From Thiobacillus denitrificans (lineage in GTDB: Bacteria > Pseudomonadota > Gammaproteobacteria > Burkholderiales > Thiobacillaceae), in NCBI GenBank assembly GCA_020723405.1, contig DYIY01000001.1, positions 62,001-126,000 of the forward strand: DNA of 64,000 nt. Reading direction: 5' to 3'. The translations under genes and the position numbers were made by a program. This document shows, in pieces, positions 27,443 through 37,169 of this stretch. The first letter of the stretch is position 1. Each line of letters begins with the position of its first letter. The notes below the pieces were generated by a model. That model was not told where the DNA came from, did no database searches, and saw nothing but the letters and a program-made list of their open reading frames with translations.

Positions 27443-30247
27443 ATGGCCGGCGCCCCGGTGAAACATCCCTTTCTCAGCATCCGGCTGAAAGTCCTGCTGT
27501 TTGCCGGTCTGGCCATGGCGGTCATCACCGCCGTCTTCACCTGGCTGAGCCTGCGCCAGCTCGATGAACGCCAGCAGGTCACCCAGAGCCAGCACCAGAC
27601 TCGCTCCGTTGAACTGCTGGGCAGGCTGTTCCAGCAGCAGTCGGCGCGGCTGCAATCCCTGGGAACCCTGGTCTCGGATCTGCCCGGCGTGCGGCACGCC
27701 CTGGCGATATCCGATCCGGCCGCCCTGTCCAAGGTGTTCGACCCGTTCTGGTCGGACCTGAACCTGACCCATGGCCTGGACCGGGTGGCCTTCGTATCTC
27801 CGGACGGCACCATCCTGGGGGATTGGGGCATGGCCGATGCCGGAGGCTACGCCAAGCGCCTGTCCACCGAGGCCGGCAGCAAGGAAGCACCCAGCTTCTG
27901 GCTGGATTGCAAGCCCCGCTGCCTGTACATGACTGCCGTCCCCCTGGTGGAAAGGGGAACCTACGTGGGGACCGTGGTCCTGGCCACCGGACTCCAGGAT
28001 CTGGTGCTGGATTTCCGCCGCCTGTCCGGAGCCGAGCTGGGGGTGGTGGACACCAGCGACGTGGGGGCGCCGGTGGGCCGGCTCATTTCCGTGAGTGGTG
28101 GTGCGGCCTATGAGGATCTGCTCAATTCCCTGACCCTGGCCGAAACCCAGGCCGAACTCTTCCACGTGGACCGGCAGGACCGCAATTTCCGGCTGTTCCG
28201 CTTCGACTCCCCCACCCCGGGCAGCAACGAGGTGAAGTTCTACGCCATTGGCGACGTGACTGCGGAAAAGCAGGCCCTGGCCACTTCGGTCCGTTCCAGC
28301 CTGAGCCTGGGTGCCCTCTTCCTGGTTTTGGATCTGGGTCTGTTGTACATCCTGTTGCGCCCCACCATGAACCGCCTCCACCAGGCCATGAACGCCCTGC
28401 CCCTGCTGGGGATCGGCCACTACGAGGAAGCCCGGAACGCCTTCCAGGGGGAACGTTCGGTCAGCGGCTTCCGCGATGAGGTGGACAACCTCGCCGACCT
28501 CACCACCGCCCTGGCCAACACTCTGGAACACCTGCATGCCCAGTCAAGGGAACATACCGAATCCCTCCAGGCCCAGACCAGGCAACTGGAGCAGGAGCGG
28601 GACTTCGTCGCCGGCCTCCTGGACACCGCGCCGGTGCTCATCCTCACCTATGGCTCGGACGGCCGCATCCGCCTGGCCAACGTCCATGCAGTGCGCGCCA
28701 GCGGCCACGTGACCAGCGATCTGGTGGGCCGCTCCTTCCTGGAACTGTTCATGGCCGGATTCCAACGGGATGCCCATCGCAACCTGATGGAGCGCATCGT
28801 CATGGGCGACGTGTTCCACAGCGAGAGCAACTTCTTCCGGCCGGACGGCGTGGAGCGGGACGTGGTCTGGTTCCACTCCTGCCTGGAGGACCGGGAGGGC
28901 CAACGGGCCTATCTGTCGGTGGGCCTGGACGTCACCGACTACCGGCAGGTGGAACGCAGCCTCATGCTGCTGGCCGAGCATGACAGCGTCACCGGCCTGT
29001 ACAACCGCCGCGCCTTCAAGCGGGAACTGGACGCCCTGCTGGCCAACGGCCTGCAAGGCGCCCTGATCCTCTGCGACATCGACGAGTTCAAATCGGTGAA
29101 CGAGGCCGGCGGCCACGAAACCGGCGACCGGGTGCTGGTGGGCTTCGCCCGGCACATCGAGAGCCTGCATCCCAGGCCTGCCCTCACCGCCCGCCTGGGG
29201 GGCGATGATTTCGCCCTGGTCTTCCCCGGCATGGGCACGGCCGAAGCCATCGTGCTGGCACGGAGCCTGAACCAGGTGGCCAGCTACCCGGGGGAAGACG
29301 CCGAAGGCACCCTGCGGGGCCGCCTGTCCGCTAGCGTGGGCATCGTCCTGTTCGGCGGCGAAACCGGCGCCAGCGCCGACGGCCTGCTGGCCAACGGCGA
29401 GATCGCCCTGGCCCAGGCCCGGGCCAAGGGCCACGGCTCCTGGCACCTCTACTCCGGCGACGACCCCTACCGGGAAGTGGCCGGCCGCCGGGCCCACTGG
29501 CGGGCCGAGGTTGAAGCTGCCCTGGACGAGGGCCGCTTCGTCATGTTCTTCCAGCCCATCCAGCACATCGCCAGCGGTCACATCGGCCATTACGAGGCCC
29601 TGCTCCGCCTGCGCGCCCGGGATGGCAGCCTGGTGGCCCCGGGCATGTTCATCGACGTGGCGGAAAGCACCGGTCTCATCCGCCGCATCGACCGCTGGGT
29701 CATCGAAGCCGTGGTGGCCTTCGTCGCCGCCCAGGCCCAGGACGTGAAGGTGGCCCTCAACCTGTCCAGCCGCAGCTTCGACGACGACGTGGCTTTCGAG
29801 ACCATGAAATCCGCCCTGCAGATGCACGGCGTATCAGGTTCCCGCCTGCTGCTGGAAATCACCGAAACCGCCGCCTTGGCCAACTTCACCAGCGCCACCC
29901 GCATCATGGGCCAACTGCGCGGCCTGGGCTGTGCCTTCGGCCTGGACGACTTCGGCGTGGGCTACAGCTCCTTCCAATACCTGAAGGAACTGCCCGTCGA
30001 TTTCGTGAAGATCGACGGCTCCTTCATCAAGGGACTGCTCCTCAACCAGGACGATGTGGTCTTCGTGAAGGCCCTCAACGACGCCGTCCAGGGTTTCGGC
30101 AAGGCCACCATCGCCGAATTCGTGGAGGACGAGGCCACCCTGACCATCCTGCGCGAAATCGGCGTGGACTATGCCCAGGGTTACCTGGTCGGCCGGCCGG
30201 CGCCGGAAATCCTGGCCGAGGGCAACGCGGATCAGGGCGCCGACTGA
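27443..30247 (+). CDS. transmembrane sensor with PAS, GGDEF-like and EAL domains
   Basis: 934 aa from the ATG at 27443, 5 bp after the porin stop. Transmembrane helix 1 spans about residues 15-35 and helix 2 about 289-308. Between them is a periplasmic sensor of CHASE4/Cache-like size containing WLDCKPRCLYMTAVPLV. A HAMP-like linker and coiled coil follow, then PAS (about 395-505). The GGDEF motif is altered to GGDDF (586-590, RLGGDDFALVF). The EAL domain keeps E718-A-L (HYEALLRL), NLSSRSF, LEITE and KIDGSF, with DDFGVGYSS in place of DDFGTG. Phosphodiesterase activity is likely; cyclase activity is uncertain. It probably senses something delivered by the adjacent porin and binding protein. 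Confidence 0.85.
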   Translation: MAGAPVKHPFLSIRLKVLLFAGLAMAVITAVFTWLSLRQLDERQQVTQSQHQTRSVELLGRLFQQQSARLQSLGTLVSDLPGVRHALAISDPAALSKVFDPFWSDLNLTHGLDRVAFVSPDGTILGDWGMADAGGYAKRLSTEAGSKEAPSFWLDCKPRCLYMTAVPLVERGTYVGTVVLATGLQDLVLDFRRLSGAELGVVDTSDVGAPVGRLISVSGGAAYEDLLNSLTLAETQAELFHVDRQDRNFRLFRFDSPTPGSNEVKFYAIGDVTAEKQALATSVRSSLSLGALFLVLDLGLLYILLRPTMNRLHQAMNALPLLGIGHYEEARNAFQGERSVSGFRDEVDNLADLTTALANTLEHLHAQSREHTESLQAQTRQLEQERDFVAGLLDTAPVLILTYGSDGRIRLANVHAVRASGHVTSDLVGRSFLELFMAGFQRDAHRNLMERIVMGDVFHSESNFFRPDGVERDVVWFHSCLEDREGQRAYLSVGLDVTDYRQVERSLMLLAEHDSVTGLYNRRAFKRELDALLANGLQGALILCDIDEFKSVNEAGGHETGDRVLVGFARHIESLHPRPALTARLGGDDFALVFPGMGTAEAIVLARSLNQVASYPGEDAEGTLRGRLSASVGIVLFGGETGASADGLLANGEIALAQARAKGHGSWHLYSGDDPYREVAGRRAHWRAEVEAALDEGRFVMFFQPIQHIASGHIGHYEALLRLRARDGSLVAPGMFIDVAESTGLIRRIDRWVIEAVVAFVAAQAQDVKVALNLSSRSFDDDVAFETMKSALQMHGVSGSRLLLEITETAALANFTSATRIMGQLRGLGCAFGLDDFGVGYSSFQYLKELPVDFVKIDGSFIKGLLLNQDDVVFVKALNDAVQGFGKATIAEFVEDEATLTILREIGVDYAQGYLVGRPAPEILAEGNADQGAD

Positions 30248-32838
30248 CCGCTGCCGGCACCCAGGCCGAGGCGCTCCAGGGCGGCGGCCAGCCGGGCATC
30301 CAGGGCCGGATCGGCCGGAGCGGCAGTCGCCAGGCATTGCAGGAGCAGTCGCTCCGGCGTGGCATCCGCCGGGCCCTGGCCGGCGAAACGGTGCTGCAAC
30401 CGTTCCAGTTGGCGCGCCCTGCGGGCTTCGGCCCAGGTGGCCGGCGTAGGCAATTCCAGGGCGATTTCCAGATCCAGCAGCAGGGCCGCCCGGGTCCGCT
30501 GGCCGGCTTCCCAGGTATCCCGATCCAGTCGCCCGGCATCCGCCACCCGGCGGGCCAGAGCGGATTCCTGTTCCCCGGGCAGGGCCGGCAGGGCAGCCCA
30601 GGCCGCCTGGACCCGTTCCCGAACGGCGGGCAGGTTGGCCGGTTCGTTCACCGCGGCTGCCTCCAGTTCCCCGGCCAGGGCGGCCTTCCCCAGCAGGGCG
30701 GCCTGACGGGCCCGGCGCTGCCCGGCCTCCAAGACGGACAGTTTGCGGCGGGCCTGCGCCACCACCGCCTCGGCGCGGGAGGCCAGAGGATCATCCCCCT
30801 CGGGCCGGCCGCCTTCCCAAGCCTTGCGGAAACGGGCCAGATCCTGGGACAGGCCTTCCTCGGGACCACTTTCCAGGCGGGCGGCGAATTCATCCAGAAG
30901 AGCCAGGCGCGCGGCGATCTGCATCTGGCGGCGGGCGGCTTCCTCGGCCTTCACGGCGTCCAGGCGGCCGAACACCGCGTCGCAGGCGGCACGGAACGCC
31001 TGCCAGAGGGACTGTTCCTCGCCCCGCTTGAGGCGCACCGGGGCGGCAGCCTGTTTCCAGCGTTCCTGTAGCTGGCGTGCTTCCTTCATGGCCCGGCGCA
31101 GGTCGGCTTCGCCGGCCAGCGCCTGGGCGGCGGCAATGAGTTCCTGGCGGCGGACGGTTTCTGCACCGCGCAGGCCCTGCAGATGCCGGTCCAGGGCCTC
31201 GATCAGGAGATCGAAGCGCTTGCGCAGTTCCCGCTCGTCCTTGAAGCCCACCTTGGGTTCACCACGCCACTGCTGGATGAGTGCGGCCCGCCGGGCGTCC
31301 AGATCCTTGCCGTCGGCCTGGCTCCAGTCCAGGGCGGCCTGCTCCGCCTCCCAGCCATCCAGCCAGCCCTCCCGGACGGCGCGGGCCTGGGCCTGGCGCT
31401 CGGCGGCTTCGGCCTTGGCCTGGGCCACGGGCTGCCAGGCCTGTTCCAGGGCGGCGTCGAAGGCTTCCCATTGGGCCCGGGCGGCGCCGGCGTGGGCGTC
31501 CAGCCGTTTCCATTCGGCACGCAGATCACCGATGGACTTGGCCAGGGCGTTCACGTCGGGCTCAGCCGCGCCGGCCAGCAACGCCTGGGCGGCAGCCACC
31601 AACTGGTCCCGGGCCTGATTGCCGCCCCAGCGCGCCCAACCGCGCAGTTGTTCGTGCCGGGCGTGCAACTGGGCCTGGCGCTGGGCCAGGGCGGCAGGCA
31701 GGCGGACTTCCGCCGGACGGGCGGGCAGGGCCTTGGCGGCGGCATCCGCGTCGGCCAGGTGGCCGGCTTCGATGGCCTGTTCCAGGACATCCAGGGCCTG
31801 GCTGTAGGCTGCCTTGTCAAATTCCGGAGCGGGTTTGCGCTTCGGTTTCGCTGCGGCCTGGGCTTCCGGCACGGGCTCCGGTGGCGGCGGCAGCACCGGT
31901 TGCAGAGCCCGCCAGCGGGCCTCCAGTTCGTCCCGGGCCGGGCCGGGGCCGGGTTTGGCCAGATCCTGCCAGGCCTGGCGGGTGGCGGGGTCGCCACCCG
32001 CACCTTCCGGCAGAGCCGCCAGGAAGGCGGCGCAGGCGCCGGCTCGGGAACCGTCTTCGGCAAGACGGGCCAGACGGCCGGCGATGCCGGCCAGGTGTTC
32101 GTCCAGGGCCCGGGCAGCGGCCTGCTCCACCAACCAGGGCGCAAGATCGCTGCGCCGGGCGGTCAGGTCCGCCAGCCGGTCCTGCCAGCCGGCCAGCCGA
32201 TCCAGCCAGGGCCAGGTCGGCCCGGCGCATTCGCCGGCCAGCGCGGCGGCGGTTTCCAGATGGACCTGGAGGTCCCGGCGTGCCTCGGTTTCCCCGCGCA
32301 CCTGGGCAAAGGCCTGGTCCAGCAGAGCCTGGGCCCGGGTACCCGATTCGCCAGCGCCGGGCAGGGCGGCCAGCAATTCCTTGATCTCCATGAGCCGTGA
32401 CAGGGGCAGGGGCGCCTGGCCCAGCAGGGTGCGCAACTCCCCGGCCAGTTCACTGGCCCGGGCGGTGCAGTCGGCGGCCTGGCGACGCTGGCGGAGCAGG
32501 TCGGCGCAATGGCGGTGGACCCGCTTGTCCTTGCCCCGGCTGGCCTGGGCCACCCGCTCCAGCAGGGTATCGTCGTGCAACCGCCGGGCGGCTTCGTGGC
32601 GCACTTCACCCAGACGGGCCTCGCAGGCCACCCGGGCCAGGGCGGTTTCATCCTTCAGTTCGGCCAGCCAGGCCAGGGCGCGGCTCTGGTCAGTGGCCCG
32701 GCAAAGGGCGTCGGCCCAGGCATCCGGGGACTCGCCGGCCCCGGGGACCGGTTCGACAGCGGGGACGAGGACGGGGGCTGGCGGGACGGGCGTCGGCCTG
32801 TTTTCGTTGCGACGCAACAAATTATTCAACCACTTCAT
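30232..32838 (-). CDS. DUF349-domain protein
   Basis: 868 aa from the ATG at 32838 (MKWLNNLLRRNENRP); the frame is open 126 bp further upstream but without family-like residues. The chain is Ala/Leu/Arg/Glu-rich and almost entirely helical. It has repeated W-x-x-F and L-x-x-x-W-K segments (WQAFRAACDAVFGRLDAVK, LRAEWKRLDAHAGAARAQW, LQERWKQAA) characteristic of DUF349 repeats. The N-terminal part resembles HEAT-like helices (ARVACEARLGEVRHEAARRL). Function is unknown. It is convergent with the sensor gene, overlapping it by 16 bp, and divergent from rpsF. Confidence 0.8.
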   Translation of the reverse strand: MKWLNNLLRRNENRPTPVPPAPVLVPAVEPVPGAGESPDAWADALCRATDQSRALAWLAELKDETALARVACEARLGEVRHEAARRLHDDTLLERVAQASRGKDKRVHRHCADLLRQRRQAADCTARASELAGELRTLLGQAPLPLSRLMEIKELLAALPGAGESGTRAQALLDQAFAQVRGETEARRDLQVHLETAAALAGECAGPTWPWLDRLAGWQDRLADLTARRSDLAPWLVEQAAARALDEHLAGIAGRLARLAEDGSRAGACAAFLAALPEGAGGDPATRQAWQDLAKPGPGPARDELEARWRALQPVLPPPPEPVPEAQAAAKPKRKPAPEFDKAAYSQALDVLEQAIEAGHLADADAAAKALPARPAEVRLPAALAQRQAQLHARHEQLRGWARWGGNQARDQLVAAAQALLAGAAEPDVNALAKSIGDLRAEWKRLDAHAGAARAQWEAFDAALEQAWQPVAQAKAEAAERQAQARAVREGWLDGWEAEQAALDWSQADGKDLDARRAALIQQWRGEPKVGFKDERELRKRFDLLIEALDRHLQGLRGAETVRRQELIAAAQALAGEADLRRAMKEARQLQERWKQAAAPVRLKRGEEQSLWQAFRAACDAVFGRLDAVKAEEAARRQMQIAARLALLDEFAARLESGPEEGLSQDLARFRKAWEGGRPEGDDPLASRAEAVVAQARRKLSVLEAGQRRARQAALLGKAALAGELEAAAVNEPANLPAVRERVQAAWAALPALPGEQESALARRVADAGRLDRDTWEAGQRTRAALLLDLEIALELPTPATWAEARRARQLERLQHRFAGQGPADATPERLLLQCLATAAPADPALDARLAAALERLGLGAGSGQSAP

Positions 32839-32951
32839 GGGGTTCGGGCCCCGTCGGGGCCGGCGCAGGACAAAGTGGCGCATCGTAGCGCGTCCCCCCC
32901 GCCAGGGGAAATCGGCCGCGACGCAGCCTCTTGCCCCCAATGGCTTTTTGC

Positions 32952-32980
32952 TTGCCATGTGCATGATTCGTCAATAGAAT
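32952..32980 (+). promoter_or_regulatory. sigma70-type promoter of the rpsF operon
   Basis: TTGCCA (32952-32957), 17-base spacer, TAGAAT (32975-32980). Spacing is ideal. Transcription would begin near 32987, giving a leader of about 90 nt before rpsF. Confidence 0.7.
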
Positions 32981-33029
32981 CCCGCTTTTCCCCGAACCGG
33001 CCCTCCCGGCTGGTCCGACTTCCCGCCTT

Positions 33030-33056
33030 GCCACACCCCGGACGCACGGGGGTGGC
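33030..33056 (+). promoter_or_regulatory. leader hairpin upstream of rpsF, possible S6:S18 autoregulatory element
   Basis: GCCAC-A-CCCCG (33030-33040) pairs with CGGGGGTGGC (33047-33056) around a GACGCA loop, leaving one bulged A. Ribosomal S6:S18 complexes are known to bind a leader hairpin in rpsF operons of many bacteria. This one has the right position, but the conserved loop bases were not checked. Confidence 0.4.
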
Positions 33057-33077
33057 CTCAGCCCAAAAGGAGTTTCG

Positions 33078-33455
33078 ATGCGTCACTACGAGATCGTTTT
33101 CATCGTGCATCCCGACCAGAGCGAGCAGGTGCCCGCCATGGTGGAGCGCTACAAGTCCCTGATCGCTTCCAAGAACGGTCGCATCCATCGTCTGGAAGAC
33201 TGGGGCCGCCTGCAACTGGCCTACACCATCCAGAAGATGCACAAGGCCCACTACGTCCTCATGAACATCGAGGTGGACCAGGAGACTCTGGACGAGCTGG
33301 AGCATGGCTTCCGCTTCAACGATGCCATCCTGCGTCATCTGACCCTGGTGCGCGACGAGGCCGTCACCGCCCCCTCGCCCATGATGAAGGGCGAGAAGGC
33401 GCGCAACCTGCTGCTGGCCCAGCCGGCCGGTGAAGCCGCCGCGGAAGCCGCCTGA
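33078..33455 (+). CDS. rpsF: 30S ribosomal protein S6
   Basis: 125 aa. [19 protein letters not shown] and [16 protein letters not shown] are the S6 signature. [19 protein letters not shown] and [10 protein letters not shown] complete the fold. The C-terminus is extended with an Ala/Glu-rich tail. AAGGAG lies 7 bases before the ATG. It is the first gene of the rpsF-priB-rpsR-rplI operon, and its stop overlaps the proposed priB start. Confidence 0.98.
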   Translation: MRHYEIVFIVHPDQSEQVPAMVERYKSLIASKNGRIHRLEDWGRLQLAYTIQKMHKAHYVLMNIEVDQETLDELEHGFRFNDAILRHLTLVRDEAVTAPSPMMKGEKARNLLLAQPAGEAAAEAA

Positions 33456-33751
33456 ACCAGTTCGAGTTGAGCGGCGTCCTGGCCTCAGCCTCGGGACCGC
33501 GCCACACCCCGTCGGGCCTGCCCACCCTCCGCTTCCTGGTGAAGCACACCTCCAGCCAGGAGGAAGCGGGACGCAGCCGGAACGTGGAAGTGGAGACGGA
33601 ACTGGTGGCCTTCGGGCCGGTGGCCCGGGACCTGGCCCTGGTGGCCCCCGGAACCGCCCTGAGACTCGCCGGCTTCGTGGACCGCAGGAGCGCCCGTGAC
33701 CCGCGCCTCGAACTGCATGTGACCGAATTTGGAATCCTGGCTCCGGCCTGA
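33452..33751 (+). CDS. priB: primosomal replication protein N (PriB), proposed CTG start
   Basis: 99 aa if started at the CTG at 33452, which overlaps the rpsF TGA (CTGA) and has GGAAG four bases upstream. This restores the family N-terminus N-x-x-x-L-S-G ([12 protein letters not shown]). The only other nearby start, TTG at 33467, would remove the first beta strand. An OB-fold single-stranded DNA-binding protein: [21 protein letters not shown] and [12 protein letters not shown] align with PriB strands. It helps restart replication with PriA and DnaT. The gene between rpsF and rpsR is diagnostic. Confidence 0.88.
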   Translation: MNQFELSGVLASASGPRHTPSGLPTLRFLVKHTSSQEEAGRSRNVEVETELVAFGPVARDLALVAPGTALRLAGFVDRRSARDPRLELHVTEFGILAPA

Positions 33752-33781
33752 CCGGAACCGCATCGAAACTAGGAGTAGAAA

Positions 33782-34054
33782 ATGGCTTTCATCAAACGCA
33801 AGCCCCGTCCCAAGAACCCCAACGGCGCGGCCCTGTTCCGCCGCCGCAAGTTCTGCCGCTTCACCGCCGAAAAGGTCAAGGAAGTGGACTACAAGGACAT
33901 CGAAGTCCTGAAGGACTTCGTCAACGAGCAGGGCAAGATCATCCCCGCCCGCATCACCGGCACCAAGGCCAAGTATCAGCGCCAGCTGTCCGTCGCCATC
34001 GAGCGCGCCCGCTTCCTGGCCCTGCTGCCCTACACCGACAAGCACAACGTCTGA
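33782..34054 (+). CDS. rpsR: 30S ribosomal protein S18
   Basis: 90 aa. [20 protein letters not shown] and the C-terminal [19 protein letters not shown] are typical of S18. It has normal length with a short N-terminal basic extension ([15 protein letters not shown]). AGGAG precedes the ATG. It forms a heterodimer with S6 in the 30S platform. Confidence 0.98.
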   Translation: MAFIKRKPRPKNPNGAALFRRRKFCRFTAEKVKEVDYKDIEVLKDFVNEQGKIIPARITGTKAKYQRQLSVAIERARFLALLPYTDKHNV

Positions 34055-34068
34055 GCAGGAGCGCGAAC

Positions 34069-34518
34069 ATGGAAATCATCCTGATGGACAAAGTCGTCAA
34101 CCTGGGCAACCTGGGTGACGTGGTGAAGGTCAAGGACGGCTACGCCCGCAACTTCCTGATCCCCCAAGGCATGGCCAAGCGTGCCACCAAGAGCAACATC
34201 GCCGCCTTCGAAGAGCGCAAGGCCGAACTGGAAAAGCAGGCTGCCGAAAAGCTGGCTGCCGCCCAGGCCCGGGCCGAGAAGCTCAACGGCATCACCGTCA
34301 CCGTGGCCCAGAAGGCCGGCGTGGACGGCCGCCTGTTCGGCTCCGTGACCAACGTGGACATCGCCGCCGCCCTCACCGCCCAGGGCCTGGAAGTGGCCAA
34401 GGCTGAAGTGCGTCTGCCGGAAGGCCCGTTCAAGGTGGTGGGCGAGTTCCCCATCACCCTGGCCCTGCATTCCGACGTGACCTGCGACATCACCGTCGCC
34501 GTGGTCCCCGAAGCCTGA
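34069..34518 (+). CDS. rplI: 50S ribosomal protein L9
   Basis: 149 aa. The N-terminal domain has [19 protein letters not shown] and [20 protein letters not shown], the L9 signature. A long helix (about 40-75) leads to the C-terminal domain with [16 protein letters not shown]. It is the last gene of the rpsF operon, followed by a clear terminator. Confidence 0.98.
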   Translation: MEIILMDKVVNLGNLGDVVKVKDGYARNFLIPQGMAKRATKSNIAAFEERKAELEKQAAEKLAAAQARAEKLNGITVTVAQKAGVDGRLFGSVTNVDIAAALTAQGLEVAKAEVRLPEGPFKVVGEFPITLALHSDVTCDITVAVVPEA

Positions 34519-34536
34519 GCCGGCATCCTCCCCGCC

Positions 34537-34562
34537 AAAAGGGCCGCGCAAGCGGCCTTTTT
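34537..34562 (+). terminator. intrinsic terminator of the rpsF operon
   Basis: An A-run (34537-34540), stem GGCCGC (34542-34547)/GCGGCC (34552-34557) with GCAA loop, then TTTTT (34558-34562). This is a textbook Rho-independent terminator just after rplI. Confidence 0.9.
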
Positions 34563-34624
34563 GCTTTGCGGCCCGCCGCCGGCCCGGGCGATTTACAATG
34601 GCGGGCCCCTCTCCCCAGCCCCCC

Positions 34625-36022
34625 ATGAACCCCGATTTCGACCCCGAACTCAGCGCCCTGAAACTGCCCCCCCATTCCGTGGAGGCGGAACAATCGGTGC
34701 TGGGCGGCCTCATGCTGGAAAACAGCGCCTGGGAGCGGGTGGCCGACCTCATCAACGAACACGACTTCTACCGGGCCGACCACCGGGCCATCTGGAAGCA
34801 GATCGTCCGCCTCATCGACGAGAACAAGCCCGCCGACGTGGTGACCGTGGCCGAGGCCCTGGAGTCCCATGGCCTGCTGGACGATTCCGGCGGCCTGGCC
34901 TACCTGGCCGCCCTGGCCCAGAACACCCCCTCCGCCGCCAACATCCGCCGCTATGCCGAGATCGTCCGGGAGCGCTCGGTGCTGCGCAAGCTCGTGGAAG
35001 TGGGCGCCCTCATCAGCGACTCGGCCCTCTCCCCCGCCGGCCGCACCGCCGCCCAGATCCTGGACGAGGCGGAAGCCAGGGTGTTCGAGATCAAGGAGGC
35101 CGGCGCCAGAACCACCCAGGGCTTCCAGTCGGTACAGCCCCTGCTGCTGGAAGTGGTGACCCGCATCGACGAGCTCTACAACCGGGACAACCCCAGCGAG
35201 GTCACCGGCGTGCCCACCGGCTTCGCCGACCTGGACAGCAAGACCTCGGGCCTGCAACCCGGGGATCTGGTCATCGTGGCCGGCCGCCCCTCCATGGGCA
35301 AGACCGCCTTCAGCATCAACATCGCCGAGAACGTGGCCCTGGACACCAACCTGTCGGTGGCCGTGTTCAGTATGGAAATGGGTGCCGCCCAACTGGTCAT
35401 GCGCATGCTGGGTTCCGTGGGCCGCCTGGACCAGCACAAGCTGCGCACCGGGCGCATCGACGAGGACGACTGGCCGCGCCTGACCCACGCCCTGGGCCGG
35501 CTCAACGAGACCCCCTTCTTCATCGACGAATCGCCGGGCCTCACCGCCATGGAAGTGCGCGCCCGGGCCCGCCGCCTGGCCCGCCAGTGCCAGGGTGAAC
35601 GGCCCCTGGGCCTGATCGTCATCGACTACCTGCAGCTCATGTCCGGCAGCAGCAGCGGCAGCAGCGAGAACCGGGCCACGGAGATCTCCGAGATCTCCCG
35701 CTCCCTGAAAAGCCTGGCCAAGGAACTCCACGTGCCGGTCATCGCCCTGTCCCAGTTGAACCGCTCCCTGGAGCAGCGGCCCAACAAGCGGCCGGTGATG
35801 TCGGACCTTCGTGAATCGGGCGCCATCGAACAGGACGCGGACGTGATCCTGTTCATCTACCGGGACGAGGTCTACAACCCGGACAGTCCGGACAAGGGCA
35901 CCGCCGAGATCATCATCGGCAAGCAGCGCAACGGCCCCATCGGTACCGTGCGGCTCACCTTCCTGGGCCAGTTCACCCGCTTCGAGAACTTCGCGGGCGG
36001 CAGCGGGGACTATGGGGAATAA
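34625..36022 (+). CDS. dnaB: replicative DNA helicase
   Basis: 465 aa from ATG 34625; an in-frame ATG at 34598 overlaps a TACAAT box likely to be the -10 element, so the later start is preferred. The N-terminal DnaB domain has LPPHSVEAEQSVLGGLML and DFYRADHRAIW. The RecA-like domain has Walker A AGRPSMGKTAFS, FSMEMGAAQLVMRML, Walker B LIVIDYLQLMSG and the arginine-finger region LRESGAIEQDADVILFIYRD. This hexameric helicase opens the replication fork. Confidence 0.96.
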   Translation: MNPDFDPELSALKLPPHSVEAEQSVLGGLMLENSAWERVADLINEHDFYRADHRAIWKQIVRLIDENKPADVVTVAEALESHGLLDDSGGLAYLAALAQNTPSAANIRRYAEIVRERSVLRKLVEVGALISDSALSPAGRTAAQILDEAEARVFEIKEAGARTTQGFQSVQPLLLEVVTRIDELYNRDNPSEVTGVPTGFADLDSKTSGLQPGDLVIVAGRPSMGKTAFSINIAENVALDTNLSVAVFSMEMGAAQLVMRMLGSVGRLDQHKLRTGRIDEDDWPRLTHALGRLNETPFFIDESPGLTAMEVRARARRLARQCQGERPLGLIVIDYLQLMSGSSSGSSENRATEISEISRSLKSLAKELHVPVIALSQLNRSLEQRPNKRPVMSDLRESGAIEQDADVILFIYRDEVYNPDSPDKGTAEIIIGKQRNGPIGTVRLTFLGQFTRFENFAGGSGDYGE

Positions 36023-36034
36023 GGGATTACCGGC

Positions 36035-37105
36035 ATGTCCCGTCCGCTGATCGCCCGCATCGACACGGCGGCCCTGGCCCACAACCTGGCCGTGGCCCGG
36101 CGGGCTGCGCCCGGCGCCCGGATCCTGGCGGTGGTCAAGGCCAACGGCTACGGCCACGGCCTGGCCCGGGTGGCCCGGGCCCTGCGCGGGGCCGACGGCT
36201 TCGCGGTGCTGAGCATGGACGAGGCGGCCCTGTTGCGGGCCGAGGGCTACACCCACCCCATCGTCCTGCTGGAAGGCTTCTTCCACCCGGACGAGCTGGC
36301 CGACATCGCCCGGCTGCGCCTGCGCCCGGTGATCCACCGGCCGGACCAGGCGGAAATCCTGGCCCGGGCCCGGCTGGAGCACAAGGTTGACGTGTTCCTC
36401 AAGATCGACACCGGCATGCGCCGCCTGGGCCTGGAACCCCAGCGGCTCAAGGACACCCTGGCGGTGCTGCGCGGCTCACCCCAGGTGGGCGGCATCACCC
36501 TCATGACCCATTTCGCCCGGGCCGACGAGCCGGCCCACGGGGTGGCCGCCCCCCTGGCCCTGTTCCGGGACACCGTGGCCGGCCTGGGCCTGCCCGTCAG
36601 CCTGGCCAACTCGGCGGCCCTGCTGGCCTATCCGGAAAGCCACGGCGACTGGGTGCGGCCGGGCATCATGCTCTACGGCGCCTCCCCCTTCGCCGACCGG
36701 GACGGCCTGGACCTGGGCCTGTTGCCCGCCATGCATCTGGAAAGCCGGCTCATCGCCACCCGCCTGCTGCGCAAGGGTGAAGGGGTGGGCTACGGCGCCG
36801 CCTTCGTGGCCGAACGGGACACCAAGATCGGCGTGGTGGCTTGCGGCTACGCCGACGGCTATCCCCGCCACGCGCCCACGGGCACCCCCCTGCTGGTGGA
36901 CGGCCGGGAAACCCGCACCCTGGGCCGGGTGTCCATGGACATGCTGTTCGCCGACCTGGGTCCCCTGCCCGGAGCCCACGTGGGCAGCCCGGTGACCCTG
37001 TGGGGCCCCGGCCTGCCGGCCGAACGGGTGGCCGCCGCCGCCGGCACCATCGCCTACGAACTGTTCACCGCCCTGGCCCCCCGGGTCCCCGTCGAAGAAA
37101 CCTGA
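36035..37105 (+). CDS. alr: alanine racemase
   Basis: 356 aa. A PLP enzyme converting L- to D-alanine for peptidoglycan. [11 protein letters not shown] holds the Schiff-base Lys35, and [10 protein letters not shown] the second catalytic base Tyr253. [10 protein letters not shown] and the C-terminal [12 protein letters not shown] are also conserved. It lies 12 bp after dnaB, the common dnaB-alr order. A truncated heptamer repeat separates it from trpC. Confidence 0.97.
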   Translation: MSRPLIARIDTAALAHNLAVARRAAPGARILAVVKANGYGHGLARVARALRGADGFAVLSMDEAALLRAEGYTHPIVLLEGFFHPDELADIARLRLRPVIHRPDQAEILARARLEHKVDVFLKIDTGMRRLGLEPQRLKDTLAVLRGSPQVGGITLMTHFARADEPAHGVAAPLALFRDTVAGLGLPVSLANSAALLAYPESHGDWVRPGIMLYGASPFADRDGLDLGLLPAMHLESRLIATRLLRKGEGVGYGAAFVAERDTKIGVVACGYADGYPRHAPTGTPLLVDGRETRTLGRVSMDMLFADLGPLPGAHVGSPVTLWGPGLPAERVAAAAGTIAYELFTALAPRVPVEET

Positions 37106-37113
37106 CCCGCAAA

Positions 37114-37163
37114 CCGCCAGCCACCGACCACCGCTACCGACCACCGACTACCCCCTACCGACT
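37114..37163. repeat. half copy of the family A heptamer element
   Basis: Only a pyrimidine-type arm (CCACCGACCACCGCTACCGA and on) lies between alr and trpC. No core hairpin and no opposite arm are present. It could be a remnant of a full element or a seed for one. Confidence 0.75.
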
Positions 37164-37169
37164 CAAATC

